64,000 nucleotides of DNA from positions 3,162,001-3,226,000 of the forward strand of contig NZ_CP109485.1 in NCBI RefSeq assembly GCF_035918235.1, read 5' to 3'. The DNA comes from Streptomyces sp. NBC_01445. Its GTDB lineage: Bacteria > Actinomycetota > Actinomycetes > Streptomycetales > Streptomycetaceae. The position numbers and the translations under genes are program-made. This document shows, piece by piece, positions 8,167 to 17,218 of the stretch (its first letter is position 1; each line of letters starts with the position of its first letter). The notes under the pieces are model-generated. The model ran no database searches, was not told the origin of the DNA, and saw only the letters and a program-made list of their open reading frames with translations.

Positions 8167-10410
8167 TCATCGTGTGCCGTCCGGGACTGCGGGGTGCGCG
8201 GCGCCTCGGAGCTGTCGTGCGTCCTGCTGAGGGATGGCCGACAGGGGGTACTCCTGGCCGAGCATGATCAGGGAGACCACCCGGGCGGCCGCGTGCCCGT
8301 CGTCGTACGGACAGAACCGTCGGCGGAAGGTGGCGCGAAGAGCGGCGGAGCGCGCGTCCTGCCATGCCCCGGAGACGAACAGATCCGTCAGCTCTTCGGT
8401 GCTGGTGGAGACATGGCCCGGCGGCTCGGCCGGCAGATCGACGTAGGCGCCGCGGGCCGCCCGGTACGCCGCCCAGTCGTCGCCGTGGACGATGATCGGG
8501 CGGTCCGTGTTGGCGTAGTCGAACATCAGGGACGAGTAGTCGGTCACCAGGGCGTCGGAGACGAGCATCATGTCCTGTACCGAGGGCTCGTCGGTGACGT
8601 CGAGGAGCTGCCCGCGCCGCTGGAGGTCGCGCAGCTGCAGACCACGGATCTCGGCCTTGGTGTCCCTCGGGTGCAGACGGACGAGCAGGGTGACCGCCGG
8701 CCCCAGCTCCCTGACCAGGTGCTCGAAGTCGAGCCGCGGCACGTACGACTTGCGGTGGTCGCGCCTGGTCGGGGCGTAGAGCACCACGGCGTTGCCGTCC
8801 GGGACACCGAGCCGCTTGCGCAGGGCGACCGTCCGCAACGCGTCCCCCCGCACCAGCACGTCGTTGCGCGGGGCGCCGGTCGGCAGTGAGGTGAAGTGAC
8901 AGGGATAGGCGCGGTCCCAGATCTGCTGCGCGTACGGACTGGAGACCAGGCTGAAGTCCCAGCGGTCCGCACGCCGGAGCATCGCACGGACATCGACGTG
9001 GTACTTCGCGGCCGGGCGGCCGAGCAGGTCGACGCCCATGTGTCCCAGGGGTGTCCCCTGGTGGGTGTGCACATGGATCTGCCCTGGGCGCTTCACCAGG
9101 CCGTGTGTCCAGTCGACGTTGTTGACGAAATACGTGGCGCGGCTCATCACCCGGTGGTAACCAGGCGTGTCCGGGGCGACGTGGTCGATGCCTTCCGGGA
9201 GCCGCTCCACGTCGTCCGGCCGCACCACCCACACCGGGTGGATGTGCGGGGCCAGCATCCGTGCCACGTCATGGATGGCAGCCGGATCGCCGAGCACACC
9301 GCGGTGCCAGAAGGCCGAGTACACGGCGAGATTCGGATCGAGCGGGCGCCGGCGCTGGGTCCCGGCGATGGCTCTGTTGATCCGCCGTGTGGTCGCCTTG
9401 CGCACCTCGCTCTTCTTGCGGAGCAATGCGTTGCGCAGCCGCTCAGCCAGCACGCAGGCCTGGAACACGGGGTAGGGGCTGCCGGGGAGCAGGCGCCACT
9501 GGGTGCGGTAGGTATCGTCCGGCGGGGTGAAACCGTCCGGCTTGTAGCGCCGGTAGTACCCCACTGTCTCCCGGTAGAAGGCGGCCCGGTCCTCGGGCAG
9601 TACTCGCTCGCCGAGCGGCATCGTCGCCAGGAAGTGGTTGATCATCCGCTCGAAGAGGAGCGGCCTCGCCCCGTCCAGTTCCGGGTGTTCGTCGAGAAAC
9701 GCGAACAACCCCGCGTACTGCGCGAAGATGTCGAAGTGCCTGCGTCCCGGGGTGCGGGTGATCGCGCCACGCCTGCGCTGCAGATACTGGACGCACACCC
9801 GGTCGAGACAGGCGATGCGGCGGGCGCACATCAACGCCTGATAGGTGACGGGGGCGTCCTCGTAGAGACCCTGCTGGTAGGTGAATCCGTGGCCGGTGAA
9901 GAAGTCACGACGGTATGCCTTGTTCCAGGCGACCAGGAACAGATGCAGATACTGGGGACTGCTCATGATGTCGAACGTGTCCGTGCCCGCGGAGGCGAGC
10001 AGATCCGCCGTCATGCTCCTGCCGCCACGGCCCCACCAGTGCGTGCGCACATGGTCGAAGACGAGAACGTCCGGGTCGTCGGTGACGGCGAGCCGCTCGT
10101 CGATGGCTCGCAGTGCTCCGGGGGTGTAGCTGTCGTCGCTGTCGAGGAAGAGCAGATACTCGCCGGTGGCGTGGCCGACCCCCGCGTTGCGTGCCCGGCC
10201 GAGGCCGACGTTCCGCGGCAGGTGGACCGCGGTGACCCGTGCGTCGCGCGCCGCGTACTCGTCGATGATGTTGCCGCAGTTGTCGGGTGAGCAGTCGTCG
10301 ACCGCGATGACCTCGATGTCGGTGCAGGACTGCGTCAGGATCGAGTCGAGGCACTCGCGCAGGTAGCCCTGGACCTTGTAGACGGGAACGATGACGCTGA
10401 AGCGAGGCAC
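8167..10410 (-). CDS. GT2 domain fused to CDP-glycerol glycerophosphotransferase (TagF/TarF type), copy C
   Basis: 747 residues. Residues 1-240 are a GT2 domain (VPRFSVIVPVYKVQGYL, IAVDDCSPDN, LFLDSDDSY). Residues 380-720 are a CDP-glycerol:poly(glycerophosphate) glycerophosphotransferase domain with HTHQGTPLGHMG, YAPTRRDHRKSY, SDALVTDYSSLMFDYANTDRP and a final PYDDGHAAARV. The fused enzyme would build or decorate a glycerol-phosphate teichoic-type polymer at the inner membrane face. I chose GTG 10410 because GGAAGAG lies just upstream and the paralogues start at the same residue; GTG 10422 is possible. It is third in a tandem series of three related genes. Both catalytic motifs are intact. 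Confidence 0.88.
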   Translation of the reverse strand: MPRFSVIVPVYKVQGYLRECLDSILTQSCTDIEVIAVDDCSPDNCGNIIDEYAARDARVTAVHLPRNVGLGRARNAGVGHATGEYLLFLDSDDSYTPGALRAIDERLAVTDDPDVLVFDHVRTHWWGRGGRSMTADLLASAGTDTFDIMSSPQYLHLFLVAWNKAYRRDFFTGHGFTYQQGLYEDAPVTYQALMCARRIACLDRVCVQYLQRRRGAITRTPGRRHFDIFAQYAGLFAFLDEHPELDGARPLLFERMINHFLATMPLGERVLPEDRAAFYRETVGYYRRYKPDGFTPPDDTYRTQWRLLPGSPYPVFQACVLAERLRNALLRKKSEVRKATTRRINRAIAGTQRRRPLDPNLAVYSAFWHRGVLGDPAAIHDVARMLAPHIHPVWVVRPDDVERLPEGIDHVAPDTPGYHRVMSRATYFVNNVDWTHGLVKRPGQIHVHTHQGTPLGHMGVDLLGRPAAKYHVDVRAMLRRADRWDFSLVSSPYAQQIWDRAYPCHFTSLPTGAPRNDVLVRGDALRTVALRKRLGVPDGNAVVLYAPTRRDHRKSYVPRLDFEHLVRELGPAVTLLVRLHPRDTKAEIRGLQLRDLQRRGQLLDVTDEPSVQDMMLVSDALVTDYSSLMFDYANTDRPIIVHGDDWAAYRAARGAYVDLPAEPPGHVSTSTEELTDLFVSGAWQDARSAALRATFRRRFCPYDDGHAAARVVSLIMLGQEYPLSAIPQQDARQLRGAAHPAVPDGTR

Positions 10411-10457
10411 GGGCTCTTCCACGGTCGTGAGGGATGGGGGCGTGCGGTTCGGACGGG

Positions 10458-12689
10458 TCAGTGATGCGGGACGCGGGCTGCGGCCGGGGCCGGGACGCGC
10501 TCGCCCAGCGGAACGACCGGCGGCAGGGCCTCGGCCGGCTCACCGAGCAGCACCCGGCGCACCACCCGCTCTGCGGCAAGCCCGTCGTCGAATTCGCAGA
10601 ACCGCTCACGAAACGCGCCGCGCAGCCGGGCCGCGGCCTCGCCGTCCCACTCACCGCCGCGGAAGATCCGCGTGAGCTCGTCCTGGGTACGGGCCACCGG
10701 ACCCGGCGGCGCGGCAAGCAGATCGAAGTAGACGCCCCGTGTCTCCCGGTAGATGTCCCAGTCGTCGGCGTACACGACGATCGGGCGGTCGAGGTTGGCG
10801 TAGTCGAACATGATCGACGAGTAGTCCGTGATCAGCACGTCCGCGGCGAGGCACACCTCCTCGGGCGAACGGTGCTCCGTCACGTCGATCAACGCGCCGG
10901 AGCGCAGCATCCCTTCGAGGCCTGCGGCCCCCTCGTAGGAGTGGTGGGCCCGCAGCAGCACGACGAACTCCTCGCCGAGCGCCTCGCAGAACGCGACGAG
11001 GTCCAGCTGGGGGAGGAAGTCCGTGCGGTAGTCGCGGTAGGTCGGCGCGTAGAGCACCGCGATCCGGTCCTCGGGGACGCCGAGGCAGTGCCGGATCGCG
11101 GCCACGTCCTCGGCCGTCGACGTGTAGAACGCGTCATTGCGCGGATAGCCGACGTCCAGACTCTCGTACTCGCCCGGGTAGGCCCGCTCCCAGACCTCGG
11201 TGGAGTGGCGGTTCGAGGAGAGGTTGAAGTCCCAGCGGTCCACGCGCTGCAGGAGCTTGCCGAGCGGGCCGGCCGCGGCCGCCGCTGCCGGGAACTCCAC
11301 CTGGTCCACGCCCATGCGCTTGAGCGGGGTGCCGTGCTGGGTCTGCACATGGACGGTGCCGGGGCGCTTCTTGACCGACATCTCGAAGTTGACGTTGTTG
11401 AAGGTGTACTTGGCGGTGGCCATCACCTCCCAGTAGCGGGCGCTTCCGATCACCACGCTCTCGACGTCCTCCGGCATCTGTCGCGCGTGGTTCTCGGTCG
11501 ACAGAAAGACCGTTCTGATGTGCGGTGCCAGACGCCGCGCCGCCGCGTGGATGGCGGCGGGGTTGCAGGTGTAGCCGCGACCCCAGTACGAGGAGAAGAC
11601 AGCGAGGTTCTCGTCGACCGGCCGTCTGAGGAAGGCCCCGTACGGGTTGCCGGTCCGCTTCCGCAGTCTCCTGAGGAGCCGTCCGACAGACCGCGCCGCC
11701 CTGCCGAGGCAGCGCTTCGTGCCGCGCAGTGCGCGGAATGCCGTGTAGGAGCGGGAAGCCAGCAACACGTGCTGCAGCCCCACGCTGCCTCCTGGCGGGC
11801 GGTGGCCCGTGGGGCGATGCTGACGGTAGAGCCGGGCGGCCCTGCGGAAGTACTGTCGCCGCAGCGCGGGCGTCGGCAGCCGTGCGGGCGATGCCGCTGT
11901 CTTGAGCACCCCGCACACCAATTGGTGGAAGACCCTGCCGAGCAGCGCCGCGTCCGGCTTCAGCTCCGCCGCCCGGCGCATCACCAGGTCGAACCGGTCG
12001 AGCAGATCCATGTGGTGGAGTCCGGGGATCTCGTTCCGGCTGCCTTGGCGGCGCAGCAGATGACGTACGCAGATCCGGTCGAGCAGCGCGATCCGCTCGG
12101 CCCGCAGCGCGGCCAGCACGCTCCACACCGTGTCGGTGAACATGCCGGGTACGAAAGCCAGTTCGCGCCGGGACACGAAGTCGCGCCGATAGGCCGCGCT
12201 CCATGCGGGCACCAGCACATCGGGCAGCGCGGGGTGCTGCTCCACGGTAAAGGTCCCGGCCGGGGCCCCCTGCCACAGCCGCTCGAGTGTCGCGCCCCAG
12301 CTGCCGTCGAACCAGTGCACCCGCTCATGGTCGAAGAGCAGCAGATCGGGCTCTTCGCACTCGGCGAGCCGGGCGTCGAGGACTCCCAGAGCGCCGGGCA
12401 CCAGCGTGTCGTCGCCGTCGAGGAAGAGCAGGAACTCGCCCTCGGCAACGGCGATCCCGGCATTGCGTGCGCCCGGAAGGCCGTGACCCGGTGGCGAGTG
12501 CACCACCTTGATCCGCGGATCGCGGTCCGCGTGTGCGGCCACGATCGAGGCGCACAGCCCTTCCGGGGCGCTGACGACCGCGATCAGTTCGAGGTCGGCG
12601 AATGCCTGGCCGAGCACCGAATCAAGACAGTCGGGCAGTCGCCCCGGCCCGTCGTGGGCGGGAACAACAACGCTGAAGCGGGGCAACAC
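10458..12689 (-). CDS. GT2 domain fused to CDP-glycerol glycerophosphotransferase, copy B, with altered GT2 motif
   Basis: 743 residues with the same architecture as its neighbours. The transferase half is well kept: QTQHGTPLKRMG, YAPTYRDYRTDF, ADVLITDYSSIMFDYANLDRP. The GT2 half keeps LFLDGDDTLVPGAL, but the N-terminal nucleotide-binding motif that reads DDCSPD in copies A and C reads VVSAPEG here, so the acidic pair is lost. This GT2 domain may be inactive or use a different donor. The start is GTG 12689 or TTG 12686, both a few bases after AAGGAG. The gap to copy A is 19 bases and to copy C 47 bases, consistent with one transcript. Confidence 0.87.
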   Translation of the reverse strand: MLPRFSVVVPAHDGPGRLPDCLDSVLGQAFADLELIAVVSAPEGLCASIVAAHADRDPRIKVVHSPPGHGLPGARNAGIAVAEGEFLLFLDGDDTLVPGALGVLDARLAECEEPDLLLFDHERVHWFDGSWGATLERLWQGAPAGTFTVEQHPALPDVLVPAWSAAYRRDFVSRRELAFVPGMFTDTVWSVLAALRAERIALLDRICVRHLLRRQGSRNEIPGLHHMDLLDRFDLVMRRAAELKPDAALLGRVFHQLVCGVLKTAASPARLPTPALRRQYFRRAARLYRQHRPTGHRPPGGSVGLQHVLLASRSYTAFRALRGTKRCLGRAARSVGRLLRRLRKRTGNPYGAFLRRPVDENLAVFSSYWGRGYTCNPAAIHAAARRLAPHIRTVFLSTENHARQMPEDVESVVIGSARYWEVMATAKYTFNNVNFEMSVKKRPGTVHVQTQHGTPLKRMGVDQVEFPAAAAAAGPLGKLLQRVDRWDFNLSSNRHSTEVWERAYPGEYESLDVGYPRNDAFYTSTAEDVAAIRHCLGVPEDRIAVLYAPTYRDYRTDFLPQLDLVAFCEALGEEFVVLLRAHHSYEGAAGLEGMLRSGALIDVTEHRSPEEVCLAADVLITDYSSIMFDYANLDRPIVVYADDWDIYRETRGVYFDLLAAPPGPVARTQDELTRIFRGGEWDGEAAARLRGAFRERFCEFDDGLAAERVVRRVLLGEPAEALPPVVPLGERVPAPAAARVPHH

Positions 12690-12708
12690 ACTCTCCTTCG
12701 GTGGGCGT

Positions 12709-14961
12709 TCAAGCAGCGCTGGTGGGCAGGGTCGCGGTTGCCTCCGGTTCCTTCCGCGGGCCGGATGCCGCCGGGGCCTGGGCCGGTTGCCGCTCGTCCA
12801 ACGGCACGACGGACGGCAGGCCCGCCGTCTCCCCGAGGAGGACATGCCGCACGACCCGCTCGGCGGCGCCCCCGTCGTCGTACGGGCAGAAGCGACTGCG
12901 GAATGCGGCCCGCCGCTGGGCGGAGCGCGGGCTGCACCACTCGCCGGTCGCGAAGATGTCGATCAGCTCGTCCTCGCCGGTGGCGACGGCGCCGGGCGGG
13001 AAGGACCAGAGGTCGAAGTAGGTGCCGCGGGCCGCCTCGTAGGCCTCCCGGTCGTCGGCGTACACGACGATCGGGCGGTCCAGATTGGCGTAGTCGAACA
13101 TCAGCGAGGAGTAGTCCGTGACCAGCGCGTCGCTCGCCAGGCAGAGGGATTCGACGCAGGGGTGGTCCGAGACGTCGACCAGTCGGGACGAGTCCCTGCC
13201 CACGAGCGGACCGCCGGAGAGGTGGTGGGCGCGGGTGAGCAGTATGAAGCTGGGGCCGAGTGAGCGCAGCATGCGCTCCAGATCGATCACGTGGCGCTGC
13301 GTGCGACGGTAGTCCCGGTGTGTCGGGGCGTACAGGATCGCGACCGAATCCCGGGGGATGCCCAGGGTCTCGCGCAGCCGGGCCACGTCCTTGCCGGTGG
13401 CGTGCTGGTAGATGTCGTTACGCGGATATCCGTACTCGAGCGTGGTGTAGGCGGCGGGGTAGACCCGCTCCCAGACGAGCGTCGAATGGCGGTTCGCGGA
13501 CAGGACGTAATCCCACTTGTCGCAGTTGGCGAGCATGCGCCCGACGTCGGTGTCGCCGACTGCGGCGGGCCGGTCGAGCAGGTCGAGGCCCATGTGCTTG
13601 AGCGGGGTGCCGTGCTGGGTCTGCAGGAACACCTGGCCCCGGGCCTTGACGAGTCTTCGGTCGAAGTTGACGTTGTTGACCAGGTATTTGGAGCGGGCCA
13701 GCGCCGTCCAGTACGCGGCCGAGCCAGGAGTGAGGCGACGGGTGCCCGCCGGGACCGTGTGGTCGTGCGCGGGGCCCGCGATCCAGGCGGTGCGGATACG
13801 GGGCGCCACTTCGCGGACCTTCGCCTCGATCGCCGCCGGGTTGCAGCCGTAGCCGCGGCCCCAGTAGGCGGAGAACACGGCGTCGTTCTCGCGCAGTGGA
13901 AGGAGCCGTTGGATGCGGTAGTGGATCTGGAGTGCGGCCGCCCTGACGGCACCGTATGCGGCGACGGCGGCGCGGTGGACGTGTCGATGGACGGCTCGTG
14001 CGCAGTACAGGGCGAGGTAGCTGCGGTGCGCGCCCAGGCGCACCAGGGCGTGCCGGATTCTGGTGCGCGCGGGGGGAGTCGCGCCCGGGCAGTGGTAGCG
14101 GCGGCTGTAGGTGCGGGCCTGGCGCAGAAACGCGGCACGGCTGCCGCGCAGCAGCCGGTCGCGCGCCGTGAACACCGTGCTGAAGTGGTCGAGCATCCGG
14201 CGGAAGACGAAGGGGCGCCAGCGCGCCAGTTCGGGGTGCGCGTCCAGGTAGGCGAAGACCCGGTCGTACTGGTCGAAGATCTCGAAATGCCTGCGCCCGG
14301 GGGAACAGGTGATCGCTCCCTGTCTGCGCTGCCGGTACCGCACGCAGACCCGGTCGAGCACCGCGATCGAGTTCGCGGTCACCAGCACCGGATAGGTCCA
14401 GGAGACGTCCTCGTAGTAGCCGGGGGCGAAGGTGAAGCCCGCGCGCTCCAGGAACTCACGGCGGTAAGCCTTGTTCCAGACGACGTGCAGGACTCTCAGC
14501 AGGCCTGGCCTGTCGTCCAGGGTGAACGCCGCCGGGCCCTCCTCGGTGAGCTGGGCCGTGACGACGTTGGGCGCCGTCCTCCCGGTGCAGTACGACCGTA
14601 CGTAGTCGTAGACCAGGACGTCGGGGGCGTCCGTGTTCTTGAGCCGGTCCGAGATCGCGTGCAGCGCGTCAGGGGTGAGGGAGTCGTCGCTGTCCAGGAA
14701 GATCACATACTCGCCGGTGGCGCGTTCGAGCCCGGCGTTGCGGGCTCGGCCGAGACCCGTGTTCTCCGTCAGATGGATGGCGCGCACACGCGGATCCCGG
14801 GCCGCGAATTCGTCGATGATCGTTCCACTGCCGTCCGGTGAGCAGTCGTCGATCGCGATGAGCTCAAGATCCGTGAAGGGCTGCTCCAGGACGGATTCAA
14901 GGCATTCATGTAGATATGCCTGCACCATGTAAGCGGGGACAATCACACTGAACCGTGGCAA
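12709..14961 (-). CDS. GT2 domain fused to CDP-glycerol glycerophosphotransferase, copy A (first of block)
   Basis: 750 residues beginning at TTG 14961 (LPRFSVIVPAYMVQAYL). The GT2 half has IAIDDCSPDGSG and IFLDSDDSLTPDAL; the C-terminal half has QTQHGTPLKHMGLDLL, YAPTHRDYRR and SDALVTDYSSLMFDYANLDRP. The middle region (about 280-340) is arginine- and alanine-rich and may contact membrane or polymer. As the first gene of the minus-strand block it probably sits next to the promoter, but I could not identify a convincing one upstream. The function is inferred from the TagF/TarF family: transfer of glycerol phosphate from CDP-glycerol to a growing chain, with the GT2 half adding a sugar. Confidence 0.88.
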   Translation of the reverse strand: MPRFSVIVPAYMVQAYLHECLESVLEQPFTDLELIAIDDCSPDGSGTIIDEFAARDPRVRAIHLTENTGLGRARNAGLERATGEYVIFLDSDDSLTPDALHAISDRLKNTDAPDVLVYDYVRSYCTGRTAPNVVTAQLTEEGPAAFTLDDRPGLLRVLHVVWNKAYRREFLERAGFTFAPGYYEDVSWTYPVLVTANSIAVLDRVCVRYRQRRQGAITCSPGRRHFEIFDQYDRVFAYLDAHPELARWRPFVFRRMLDHFSTVFTARDRLLRGSRAAFLRQARTYSRRYHCPGATPPARTRIRHALVRLGAHRSYLALYCARAVHRHVHRAAVAAYGAVRAAALQIHYRIQRLLPLRENDAVFSAYWGRGYGCNPAAIEAKVREVAPRIRTAWIAGPAHDHTVPAGTRRLTPGSAAYWTALARSKYLVNNVNFDRRLVKARGQVFLQTQHGTPLKHMGLDLLDRPAAVGDTDVGRMLANCDKWDYVLSANRHSTLVWERVYPAAYTTLEYGYPRNDIYQHATGKDVARLRETLGIPRDSVAILYAPTHRDYRRTQRHVIDLERMLRSLGPSFILLTRAHHLSGGPLVGRDSSRLVDVSDHPCVESLCLASDALVTDYSSLMFDYANLDRPIVVYADDREAYEAARGTYFDLWSFPPGAVATGEDELIDIFATGEWCSPRSAQRRAAFRSRFCPYDDGGAAERVVRHVLLGETAGLPSVVPLDERQPAQAPAASGPRKEPEATATLPTSAA

Positions 14962-14972
14962 TACGAATCCAT

Positions 14973-15441
14973 GGGTCGGCGGCGGCGTATTGCCCGAAAA
15001 CGACCGATAGCATCCGAAGTTACGCCAAATCTGGCATACGGGGGACTCCTGGGTGATCAGGGGGCGGAACCGCCGCCCCTCCCCGCCGCGAGCGGAGCGA
15101 TTGGGGGCTACCGTGCTCGGCGCCCTCGCCGGCCACAGGGGCGCCGGCCACGAGGTTGTCGATTTCGACGACGCGGGGCAGCGCGGCCGTCCCGGGATCC
15201 GTCGGCGGGTCCGCCGTCCGAGCCCGGGACCGCGCTCCGGCGCGCTGTGGCGCCGCTGGGCAGGGCGTGCCGACGAACGCGATCACCGAGGCTCGGCAGC
15301 GGGGACGCACCCATGCTTTGGCGGCGCACGAGGCCGGGCGGCGGGTGCCGGAGCCGGCCGGACGGGAGGTCGCGGAAAGCCTTGCCGGGGGCAGCGGGAC
15401 GGACCGCCCCCGTCGGTATCCACCAAAAACGTGCGCTCCCT
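14973..15441. other. Intergenic region without a recognised gene
   Basis: 469 bases between the start of the first GT2-TagF gene and the stop of the macrolide-type transferase. Open frames exist on both strands, but none has a recognisable product, good codon pattern or ribosome-binding site. It contains GCCA-AATC-TGGC at about 15023-15034 and a GC-rich hairpin near 15059-15079 without a T-tract. The promoter for the glycopolymer block should lie near 14,970-15,040 but has no clear boxes. Confidence 0.5.
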
Positions 15442-16656
15442 CTACCTTTGGCGGGCACCCGCCCTGTCCGCCGCCGCCTCCACCAGGTCGGCTGCCCGGG
15501 CCGTGCCGCCCTCTCCCGCCATCTCCGCCCGGATCTCCTGGAGGCGGCGCGCCACCTCGGGGTCGGACGCCATGGCGAGTACCGCCTCCCTGAGCTTCCC
15601 GGGCGTGGCCTCCTCCATCGGTACGTGGCGTGCGACGCCGAGCCCCTGGAGCATGTCGGCGTTGCCGAACTGGTCGACGGCCTGCGGGACCGCGACCATC
15701 GGCGTCGCGGTGGCGAGGCCCTCCTGGCTGCCGCCCGCGCCCGCGTGCGTGATGAAGGCGTCGGCCTGCCTGAGGATCGCCAGCTGCGGCACCCAGTGGT
15801 GCACCTCGACGTTCGCGGGGACCTCACCGAGCTCCTCCTCGTCGACGAACTTGCCGATCTGGAGCACCACATGCCAGCCGGGCAGGTCACCGAAGGCCTC
15901 GATGCAGGCACGGTAGAAGGCGGGCTGCTTGGTGAAGGACGAACCGAGCGAGACGAGGAGGAGCTTCTCCGCGCCGGCCGGGCGCTGCCACTCGCCCTGC
16001 GCCGCCCGCTCGCCCTGGCAGGCGCCGACAAAGGTGTAGCGGCTCTCGTCGACCCGGTCGGCGTTCGGCTGGAGCGCCTTGGGGATGAGGACGAGGCAGC
16101 GGTCCGGGCGGCCCATGAAGTCCTCGACCGAGAGGTCGATTCCGTTCGACCTGATCCAGCTCTCGAAGTTCTCGTAGAACGCCTTGCCGCGCGGCGTCTG
16201 CTTCAGCGGCTCGAACATCGGCTTGCCGACCTCTTCCTCGTATCCCTCCCAGGCCACGAGGTTCGGCGAGAACTGCACGATCGGGACGTTCCAGCGGTGG
16301 GCCAGGACGCGGGCGGGGTAGGCGGTGATGTCGTAGAGGACGAGGTCCGGTTCGTCGTCCTCGTAGAGGTCGACGAGCTGCGGCAGCGCCTGGATCGCGT
16401 CGGTGAGGAAGGGTTCGAGGTTGTCGACCAGCTCCGTGCCCCACGCGTCCGGGTCGTCGTCGGTGGGCAGCGTCGAGTGCCAGATCTTCGGCTCGGCCCC
16501 GGTCTCGGCGACCTTCTCGGCGAACTGTGGCGGGATCGCGTACGTCACGCGGTGCCCGCGGGCGACGAGCTCCCTGATCACCTCGATGCTCGGGTTCACG
16601 TGCCCGTGGGCGGCGACGGAGAACATGGCGATATGGGCGTTCCTGGGGACGGACAT
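15442..16656 (-). CDS. Macrolide-type family 1 glycosyltransferase (MGT family)
   Basis: 404 residues. The N-terminal half starts with [19 protein letters not shown], the acceptor-side histidine motif of OleD-like enzymes; the C-terminal half has the donor-binding pattern [21 protein letters not shown] and [14 protein letters not shown]. Such enzymes use UDP-glucose to inactivate macrolides or to glycosylate small phenolic molecules in the cytoplasm. ATG 16656 has no real ribosome-binding site and sits 6 bases after a TACGGT -10 box, so a leaderless transcript is likely. The 14-base palindrome in its promoter suggests TetR-type control, perhaps induced by the substrate. Resistance or xenobiotic detoxification is the most likely role. 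Confidence 0.9.
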   Translation of the reverse strand: MSVPRNAHIAMFSVAAHGHVNPSIEVIRELVARGHRVTYAIPPQFAEKVAETGAEPKIWHSTLPTDDDPDAWGTELVDNLEPFLTDAIQALPQLVDLYEDDEPDLVLYDITAYPARVLAHRWNVPIVQFSPNLVAWEGYEEEVGKPMFEPLKQTPRGKAFYENFESWIRSNGIDLSVEDFMGRPDRCLVLIPKALQPNADRVDESRYTFVGACQGERAAQGEWQRPAGAEKLLLVSLGSSFTKQPAFYRACIEAFGDLPGWHVVLQIGKFVDEEELGEVPANVEVHHWVPQLAILRQADAFITHAGAGGSQEGLATATPMVAVPQAVDQFGNADMLQGLGVARHVPMEEATPGKLREAVLAMASDPEVARRLQEIRAEMAGEGGTARAADLVEAAADRAGARQR

Positions 16657-16662
16657 GACGCC

Positions 16663-16692
16663 ACCGTAAGTGAGACGAGACGTCTCGTGCAA
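16663..16692 (-). promoter_or_regulatory. Leaderless promoter with perfect 14-base palindrome
   Basis: On the minus strand TTGCAC (16692-16687) and TACGGT (16668-16663) are separated by 18 bases. The spacer holds the perfect palindrome ACGAGACGTCTCGT (16675-16688), of the size and symmetry of a TetR-family operator. The expected start of transcription, about 7 bases after the -10 box, coincides with the ATG at 16656. No TetR gene is present in the window, so the cognate regulator is unknown. Confidence 0.6.
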
Positions 16693-16699
16693 TTTCTTT

Positions 16700-17155
16700 C
16701 TACGCGTAGAACCTCGAGACGCTCTGCAGGACGCATGCGGGCTTGGCCGCTCCCTCGATCTCGACGGTGCCGTCGACCGTGATCTGCACGCCGCCCGGCA
16801 CGTCCTCGACCCCGGCGAGGCGCGCGGCCAGGCGGATACGGGAGCCCGCCGGCACGGGGGCGGGGAAACGGACCTTGTTCAGGCCGTAGTTGACCTTGGT
16901 GGTGACTCCTTCGACGTCCAGGAGCTCGGTGAACATCGGGATGAAGAGGGAGAGCGTCAGATATCCGTGCGCGATGGACGCGCCGAAGGGGCCTTCCTTG
17001 GCGCGCTCGGGGTCCGTGTGGATCCACTGGTGGTCGTCGGTGGCGTCGGCGAAGGTGCCGATCCGCTCCTGCGTGACGTCGGTCCATTCACTGGAACCCA
17101 GGTCGCTTCCGGCGAGCTTCTTCAGTTCGTCCAGGCCGTTGACGGTGATGCCCAT
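16700..17155 (-). CDS. MaoC family (R)-specific enoyl-CoA hydratase
   Basis: 151 residues of hot-dog fold type. The hydratase motif is seen as [18 protein letters not shown] followed by [13 protein letters not shown], with the Asp/His pair of the active site in place (D and H of DDHQWIH). It would add water to, or remove it from, a 2-enoyl-CoA. ATG 17155 has GGAG about 9 bases upstream. It is the last gene of a minus-strand set with acyl-CoA ligase, amidohydrolase and SDR, so it probably acts in a CoA-ester degradation pathway rather than in lipid synthesis. Confidence 0.88.
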   Translation of the reverse strand: MGITVNGLDELKKLAGSDLGSSEWTDVTQERIGTFADATDDHQWIHTDPERAKEGPFGASIAHGYLTLSLFIPMFTELLDVEGVTTKVNYGLNKVRFPAPVPAGSRIRLAARLAGVEDVPGGVQITVDGTVEIEGAAKPACVLQSVSRFYA

Positions 17156-17218
17156 GAGGGGCTCCTTCGGTGGGTGTTGATGGGGGTGCGATGCGGGGCG
17201 GGGCAGGGCATTCAGGGG

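Noticed and set aside
10434..13121. Plus-strand open frame of 895 codons opposite two GT2-TagF genes
   Set aside because: It is the antisense shadow of well-supported minus-strand genes; its translation is Arg/Val-rich with no domain, as expected in GC-rich DNA.
15059..15079. GC-rich hairpin GGGGCGG...CCGCCCC as a terminator
   Set aside because: It has no T-tract, lies upstream of the minus-strand glycopolymer genes rather than after a gene end, and such stems are frequent by chance at this GC content.
14971..16782. Plus-strand open frame of 603 codons over the macrolide-type glycosyltransferase
   Set aside because: It is antisense to a clear gene with conserved motifs; the plus-strand product has no recognisable domain.
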